64,000 nt of DNA from Gnetum montanum (Eukaryota; Streptophyta; Gnetopsida; Gnetales; Gnetaceae), in assembly GCA_015680685.1 (NCBI GenBank), contig MNCI01004258.1:263092-327091 (forward strand). Direction: 5' to 3'. Under the pieces are notes generated by a model. It was not told the origin of the DNA, ran no database searches, and saw only the letters and a program-made list of their open reading frames with translations. The translations under genes were made by a program, and so were the position numbers. Below are positions 58,549 through 64,000 of this stretch, in pieces (positions within the stretch are counted from its first letter, which is position 1; each line of letters begins with the position of its first letter).

Positions 58549-60356
58549 ATGGGAAGAGCGCCGTGCTGCGAAAAAGTTGGGCTCACAAAAGGCCCATGGA
58601 CCCCCGAAGAAGACCAAATCCTGATTTCTTACATTCAGAAAAACGGCCATGGAAGCTGGCGGACTCTTCCCAAGCTTGCAGGTAATGTATCATCGTCCTT
58701 CAGAAATTAGAATCATCCGTCCTATTTCCAGTAGTGTTTCTGGTGTAGAAATTCGTCGTAATGTTTGGTGCGTGCGGTGTAAGAGAATAGTCTTACCACT
58801 TGATGGATTTACAGCACTGGCATGTTGAACCCTGTTGGCCTGCCATAATTTTTCAAATTTTATGGCACCTCGGAAGCCTTTCTGGTCCATGCCCCGACAT
58901 GCCCCATGTTTCTTGAAACCTGTGTTTATGTGCGCGTGGGTTCAATGTTTTGTCACTGTTTGTGTCCTCTTGATGAGCCGGGAATCCCGTGATCTGCACG
59001 AGTACGAGGAGAATTTCTCGGCATCCATGATTGATGATCTTTATTCTAATCGAAAACTTTGAATATTTACGTCAATGGATATAGCAGACCCACGTCAGCT
59101 CCCAGCTGACGTTGTTCTCTGAATGTTTCCACTGTCTGTAATTGTTTACTGTTCTGAAATAACCCAATGTAAAATACATAGATTTTGTTTTCTCTTTATA
59201 CCAGGGACGTGCTTGCTACGGTTTGGGTCTCTAATAACCCGAACGTAACCGAATCATTTTTCTGTTCTGTTTTTTTCTTACGAACAAGGACATGCTTGAT
59301 CATAAGTTTTATCTTGGTTTGATTTTTGGGGTTGCAGGGTTGCTTCGATGCGGAAAAAGTTGCAGGCTGCGTTGGACGAACTACCTGAGGCCGGATATCA
59401 AGAGAGGTCCGTTCACAGAGGAGGAGGAGAGGAACATAATCCAGTTGCACGCGCTGCTGGGCAACAAGTGGTCTGCAATAGCATCACAGCTGCCCGGAAG
59501 AACAGACAACGAGATCAAGAACTACTGGAACACCCATCTCAAGAAACGTCTGCTGCGTGCAGACTTGGATTCTGCAATCCATACGACCGGGGGCTTCGGC
59601 TGCGCTGGTTTCCCATGTATTTCAGCATCATGTTTATCATCACTTTCTTCTTCCTCTTCTTCTTCTTGGATGGTTATGCGGCACCTCTCGCAGTGGGAGA
59701 ATGCCAGGCTTCAAGCAGAGGCCAGGCACTCATCCAAAGACGAACCACTCTTCCGAGCTTTGGGTCACTCTTCCTCCGCTGCTCCAGTCGATTGCTTTCT
59801 CAAGGTTTGGAATTCTGAGGTGGGCAGAGCCTTCAGGGAAGGGGCGAACAGGAACCCACCTCAGGGCAGCCCTAATAACAATGTTAATCCTAGTAGTAAT
59901 AATAATAATCAGCCCTGCAGTAGATCTATACCATCGCTGTGCAGTGTATCCACCATTAACAACACTAATAATGAAGATGGCCACCACCACCAACAGCGAC
60001 AACAGCATCCGGGATCTTTGGGTTGCCTGAATAATGGAAATCAGTATCATCATCATCAGAAGAGTAAGAATGAAGAAGAGTACAACAGCTCCGGTGAATC
60101 AGAGCGTGCCAATAACCTTAACGACGCCCGGCACTACCGTGAATTAGCAGAGCTGCTGTTCGATTTCTCCAGCGCGGATGAAAATGACATTGTCCACAAC
60201 GGTAGCAGCGGCAACCAAAATGCTCATGTTTTTGGTACAGACCTGAACAAAGAATTTTTGGAGCACTCTGAGTGGGACTACCCTGATCTCGATCTGGAAG
60301 CCTCCAGGCCGGATCAAGAGGATAAAGATTACTGGAAAAGCATGCTCAGCATTTGA
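58549..60356 (+). CDS. R2R3-MYB transcription factor, subgroup 9 (MIXTA-like), two exons
   Basis: Spliced coding sequence joins 58549-58681 and 59338-60356, giving 383 residues. Exon 1 is 133 bp and ends in phase 1, as is standard for plant R2R3-MYBs. [22 protein letters not shown] opens R2, with spaced Trp 17, 37 and 57. R3 has Phe 70 in place of the first Trp, then Trp 89 and Trp 108, ending [12 protein letters not shown]. The [D/E]Lx2[R/K]x3L bHLH-contact motif is absent. Residues 160-174, [15 protein letters not shown], match the AQWESARLEAEAR motif of subgroup 9 (Antirrhinum MIXTA, Arabidopsis MYB16/MYB106), known for conical cells, trichomes and cuticle. The C-terminal half is rich in Ser, Asn, His and Gln and ends DYWKSMLSI. 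There is no second intron within R3. The start is fixed by the invariant MGR.PCC. Nuclear DNA-binding activator is the likely role; epidermal function is inferred. Confidence 0.93.
58682..59337 (+). other. Intron 1 of the MYB gene
   Basis: 656 bp, beginning GTAATG and ending TTGCAG after a T-rich tract, splitting the Gly codon at residue 45. Its position after PKLA is the conserved first intron site of R2R3-MYB genes. A start-like ATG at 59292 lies inside the intron and should not be taken as the gene start. Confidence 0.92.
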
Positions 60357-60499
60357 AAACGTACACCACATATATCCATGCATGTTTCGTCATGATCATT
60401 CCACAATTTCGCCTTCTCTTGTTGTTCACAGTTGCATACTCTCCCACAATGCTGCACATGAAATTAAACAAGTTTGTCCATGTAACGTTGTACAAATTC

Positions 60500-60566
60500 A
60501 TTTGTCCTTCTGTAAATATTTGTCCTTCTGTAAATATTTGGATGGTTCTGTAAATATTTGGATGGT
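60500..60566 (+). repeat. Short tandem repeats in the MYB 3' region
   Basis: TTCTGTAAATATTTG recurs four times in 67 bp, in two forms (preceded by TTGTCC or GGATGG). It lies 145 bp after the stop codon, probably in the 3' UTR. TGTAA-rich elements are common near plant poly-A sites, but no AATAAA was found. Confidence 0.65.
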
Positions 60567-60648
60567 CCTCGTTTTCTTTGGTTTTCTAAAAATTTTTAAG
60601 ATGATTTTTGGTGGTCTGGACTGTGGGAATCGGCTGTGAGGCTATGCA

Positions 60649-60780
60649 TCAATTGAATCTGGTTGTTGGATAGCCTCAATTGAATCTGGTTGTTGGAAGT
60701 GAGGAATCAAGGATCTGTGATTCAATTCGTGTTTGGTTCTTGGAAGTGAAGAATCGAGGATTGGCGATTCAATTGGATTG
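60649..60780. repeat. Two overlapping short tandem duplications
   Basis: CAATTGAATCTGGTTGTTGGA occurs twice (from 60650 and 60678), then AGTGA.GAATC.AGGAT plus GATTCAATT twice (about 46-bp period). Confidence 0.65.
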
Positions 60781-60919
60781 GGTACACAAGGATATGTAAA
60801 GATTGGGGACATGAATCATAAAATAATGAAATATTTAAATTAAATATTTTTAATTTTTTAGCATTTTACTTTTATTAAATAATTTTTTAATTTAAATTAA
60901 ATTAAAATCGACTTCCCAA

Positions 60920-61018
60920 ACGGTTGGTAAAATTTTTATGAGATGAGATTCACGAGTCTCCAGGCATTGCTCTGGGCCTCAAGTGCCCTCAACCGCTGAG
61001 CCACTGCCTGCCCACGAT
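60920..61018 (-). mobile_element. Likely tRNA-derived SINE fragment
   Basis: The minus strand has TGGCTCAGCGG (61003-60993), a match to the pol III A box (TRGCNNAGYGG), and 34 nt later GACTCGTGAATC (60958-60947), a weakened B box (GGTTCGANNCC). Such spacing and the AT-rich tail toward 60840 fit a tRNA-related SINE. It is not a tRNA gene: no acceptor stem or cloverleaf could be built. Confidence 0.5.
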
Positions 61019-61519
61019 GTTTGGTCGCTGTTAAGTAGCTTTGCTGGTTAAATGTAGTCCCTTAATTTTGATCTCACTTATCTTTTATTTAAACTGGAAA
61101 TTGAAAATTTTGATTATTCGTGAAGAAATAGATATATCCTTTGCTGCAGTTTACAAAATTCAGACATACTTAAAAGTTTCAATCAAAACAAGCTTCCTTA
61201 TATATATATCTCGAAAACAAAACGATTCATTCTAATAAAATTCCGTTCCGTTGATTAATTTGTTGTTCAATGGTAAGAAAGTACTTACTTTCCCTGTTAA
61301 CATCTCTTGATTTCCTGCGCTTGCCCTTTCCATGAATTGGATCTTAAGAATCTGAATAAATCGGTGTAAGAATCTGATTCAAATGGTCAATATTAGAAAA
61401 TAGAACAGAGGTTGATACTTGCAATTTCTAATTTTTTTTATCTAAAAGCTTAATTAAAGTAAAAACTTAAATACAGAAATTTTACTTTTCCATTAGCATC
61501 TCAAGTAGTAATAAAAAAT
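61019..61519. other. AT-rich stretch, no gene seen
   Basis: Short open frames only, none recognised. Confidence 0.4.
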
Positions 61520-61790
61520 ACAGTAAACTTAAAAAATAATAATAATATAATACAATTTAATAGATTAAATGTTCAATCCGATTCAAAATCAGATTGCATA
61601 TCTTGCAATTAATTGCAGATTTCTCAGAATGAGACACAATACAGTAAACTTAAAAAATGAATAATAATCTAAGACAATTGAATCCAAAGAATAATAATCT
61701 AAGACAATTTAATGGATTTAATGTTCAATCCAATTCAAAATCAGATCTTGCAATTAATTGCAGATTTATCAGAACGAGACACGCATTGCC
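61520..61790. repeat. Tandem duplication, period about 121 bp
   Basis: ACAGTAAACTTAAAAAAT recurs at 61520 and 61641, followed in both by TTTAAT..ATT.AATGTTCAAT, ATTCAAAATCAGAT and CTTGCAATTAATTGCAGATT. The second copy also has an internal small repeat (AATAATAATCTAAGACAATT twice). Confidence 0.75.
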
Positions 61791-62404
61791 TGTTGCAGAG
61801 AGTTACGAAATGCCAAAAACGAATGTTCTTTTCACGTGGGTCGTGCCTGTAGGCTAAGTGAATGTCTGACACTAGAATACATATGTCCATGTGAAGTGCA
61901 GCAGCATCCGCTGTCATGCAAACCTCTCCTTATCGTATAGCATTTAATTCATTAGCCCATCAAATATTGAAAATTATTTCATACTATACACACTGTGCCA
62001 TGTATACGATCCAACTAACTGCTAGCTACCAACCCATGTAAAAAACGACAGCGTCACTCCATTGGCGCAACCCTGGAGCAGGGGTTCCATACGCATGTCA
62101 CGTGTACAGATGGCTAGTGCTTCCTTAACTCCAAATAAAGCTGAGTTAAATGATAGAAGATGAAGTAAGTCATATATGCCCTTTCCTCACTTCTCCGTGT
62201 AAAAAGAAAAAGCTTTGCAAAGAAAGACATTGACGTCTCCAATTTTTTTGACAGAGATATACCCATTCCCATTATAAGGCTTCAACGAAACACTAAATAA
62301 ATGACATCCATAAACCATACGATAAAACGTGAACCATAAGACAAATCATGACTGGACATGATCGTACCTAACCCAATGGGCCAAGATAAAAAAGTATCAA
62401 GGGT
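61791..62404. other. Stretch without a recognised gene
   Basis: No coding or RNA features were recognised. Confidence 0.4.
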
Positions 62405-62522
62405 CCATAACTTAGTCTACTAGCATTTTTGTTTTGCTCTACAGTGTCTTTTTCTTAATTAATCCATAACTTAGTCTACTAGCATTTTTGTTTTGCTCTA
62501 CAATGTCTTTTTCTTAATTAAT
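62405..62522. repeat. Tandem duplication, period 59 bp
   Basis: CCATAACTTAGTCTACTAGC onward, two copies differing by a single base (CTACAGTG / CTACAATG). Confidence 0.9.
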
Positions 62523-62700
62523 CCACATGCTAGTTGATAGTTTATGGTACAAATCAATCCTTGGGATTGACTCATTTAGCATGAAATATTGATGGATGTG
62601 TTTTAAATATGATATTTATTAGTTTTACTTTTGTTTTCTGCTCTTCCCTACAATTACTTAATGCATTCATGAATGATAGATCCTCCATCAACACAATGTG

Positions 62701-63548
62701 TGATGGGACACGATATCGCATAGGCCCTAATATCGCATATGCAATATTGCATCCCCTGCGATATCGCGTCGTCCCCTACGATATCGCGTACACGATATCG
62801 CAGTCCGTCGCCATGTCTATAAATAAGAGGCGACTCTCCCTTGTTTTACAACATTAGAGTTAGACAGTAGCGAAACTTTGGTAGTTTGATCCCTCCAGAG
62901 TTAGAATATTTTCCAGTGTTTGCCTGCAGTGTGGTGAATGTAATTGTACGGCATCCTTTATTCGAGTGTGACGTACTTGGACATGCACATGACCAGAAAT
63001 AAAGATTGAGATTATTTCATCATTGCAGCATTCACTTTGTTTATTTATTTATTTAATTGTTATTTACTGCTTTCCTAATTAGTCTCTCTCACCTTTAAAC
63101 TCACGTTAGAACGCGGAATGAGTACGACTTGATTACGAGCATTTAAGTGTGACTACTTGGTAACCTAGTGGCGTACTTAGGATCTGCGCTTGGTAATCCC
63201 AGTGGTAGTTGTGCACAAAATCCAAGATGTGTACGGATGATTGAGGAACGGAAGCTCATCGCACTTAGGCTAGATTAGATTCTTTTACCCTTTCTCTCCT
63301 AGCTTAGTTAATATTACTTTCCATTGCCCTCAGGAGTAGCATTAGAGTAGAAACCCATCATACACCTCACTTTGGACTAAACCATACGTGACAAATATAA
63401 TACTAGTTCAGGTGGGAAAATAGGAAACTACGACCTAAGGCTAACTGTCTAGGTGCCACAACTAGTCTGTCTGTGGAGTTCGACCAGATCGCGCGTGAAA
63501 ACGCTCGTATTCGTATGGTTGAGTGTAGGGGTATCTCGCCACTCATCA
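62701..63548 (+). repeat. 5' LTR
   Basis: TGATGGGACACGATATCG ... CACTCATCA, 848 bp. The U3 holds about six GATATC/AATATC/AATATT sites, several as GCGATATCGCG palindromes, followed by a TATAAATAAGAGG box at 62818-62830. Its R-U5 matches the other GATATC-type LTRs. Confidence 0.88.
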
Positions 63549-63568
63549 TTGGCGTCGCTGCCAGGGAC
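63549..63568 (+). other. Primer-binding site for tRNA-Asp
   Basis: TTGGCGTCGCTGCCAGGGAC differs from the tRNA-Asp complement TGGCGCCGTTGCCGGGGA at only three positions after the first T. Confidence 0.8.
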
Positions 63569-63621
63569 GGTGCTAATTATCTAGATTAGTTATATCATAC
63601 AAGGTTGCTGTAAAGGACTTA

Positions 63622-63897
63622 ATGATATATCTCTTAGGAAGAAGAAATAATTATAAAAAGTCACATATAAATTCACACACAATTGCACAACAATCCCTCT
63701 CCTACAAGATGATAATAATGCCACACTTAGTGAGGAAGTTCATTGGAGAACCAACGAACTATATGACGATGAAGATTGGAGTATACAACTTGAAGTGGGA
63801 GTTTCTTATAAACATGAACAAAAGCAACGTCATCCTAACACACGAAGGTATAACTTACCTGATGACGATGAACCCCCACTGGCCACTACAAGCCTAA
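63622..63897 (+). CDS. Possible start of element leader or gag ORF
   Basis: An open frame of 91 codons lies 54 bp after the PBS and ends with a stop at 63895-63897. It has mixed composition and no match that I recognise with the gag of the other copies. It could be a leader ORF or a decayed gag start. Role assigned only by position. Confidence 0.3.
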   Translation: MIYLLGRRNNYKKSHINSHTIAQQSLSYKMIIMPHLVRKFIGEPTNYMTMKIGVYNLKWEFLINMNKSNVILTHEGITYLMTMNPHWPLQA

Positions 63898-64000
63898 CAC
63901 AAATACAAGAGGCTGTTTGAATCTCACATAGGCATCATAAAGAGAGCCGTCTACCCAAGCTTGATTTAACAACTTTCCTATATTCTCAAGAGGCTATGAC

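Larger units (their letters stand above)
62701..64000 (+). mobile_element. Athila/Tat-type element, 5' end, runs off the right edge
   Basis: 5' LTR 62701-63548, PBS 63549-63568, then the start of the internal region. The PBS is the best preserved in the window, which suggests this is a younger copy. Its coding region lies outside. The five bases before it are ATGTG. Confidence 0.85.

Noticed and set aside
58054-58624. Plus-strand frames over the MYB promoter and leader
   Set aside because: Low-complexity Ser/Leu products of CT-rich DNA overlapping the TATA box and the first exon.
59292-59337. Start codon at 59292 extending the MYB exon 2 frame upstream
   Set aside because: This stretch is intron sequence ending TTGCAG; the true start is the MGR.PCC exon at 58549, which restores a complete R2 repeat.
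59348-60030. Long alternative frames inside MYB exon 2
   Set aside because: They overlap the MYB frame, which carries the conserved R3 repeat and subgroup 9 motif; the others match nothing.
60920-61018. A functional tRNA gene on the minus strand
   Set aside because: A good A box but a poor B box and no acceptor stem or cloverleaf; better explained as a SINE.

Overview
This window is plant nuclear DNA from a large, AT-rich, repeat-dominated genome. The evidence is one intact two-exon R2R3-MYB gene with a textbook 133-bp first exon, surrounded by old, stop-riddled Ty3-type LTR retrotransposons whose primer-binding sites match the 3' end of plant tRNA-Asp. Gene scarcity and heavily decayed, nested elements would fit a gymnosperm (conifer-like) genome, but nothing seen here fixes the species.

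Layout. 1-8171: minus-strand Athila/Tat-type element, with its 3' LTR beyond the left edge. 8172-9940: AT-rich, with a 109-bp tandem duplication. 9950 to about 22050: remains of a second Ty3-type lineage (gag, protease, archaeal-type RNase H, start of RT, two LTR-like copies), interrupted by Athila-type LTR material at 10712-17399. 23450-26300: minus-strand Athila-type remnant in which integrase is fused by deletion to gag. 27265-37279: nearly full-length plus-strand element with both LTRs, PBS, PPT and a 4-of-5-bp target duplication. 37580-38170: further LTR debris. 39835-44831: composite in which a plus-strand element entered the 5' LTR of a minus-strand element; the outer element keeps a perfect 5-bp target duplication (CTACT), and two roughly 2-kb 3' ends now form a long inverted repeat. 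46640-47650 and 51115-52880: two copies of one unique-looking, promoter-like segment. Between them lie a solo LTR nested in another LTR (perfect GTATT duplication) and a LINE remnant. 54669-54877: a near-perfect foldback. 56045-57400: local tandem arrays. 58354-60356: MYB promoter and gene. 60500-62522: 3' repeats and a likely tRNA-derived SINE. 62701-64000: start of another plus-strand element running off the right edge.

The only gene I regard as functional is the MYB. It carries the subgroup 9 (MIXTA-like) C-terminal motif, so a role in epidermal cell shape or cuticle is the best guess. No element coding region is intact. A recurrent and possibly undescribed feature is that the LTR promoters (U3) of the Athila-like family carry arrays of short perfect palindromes whose core differs by subfamily (GATATC, CATCGATG, GACGTC, CATTGATG), while the rest of the LTR, including the TATA box and termini, stays recognisable.
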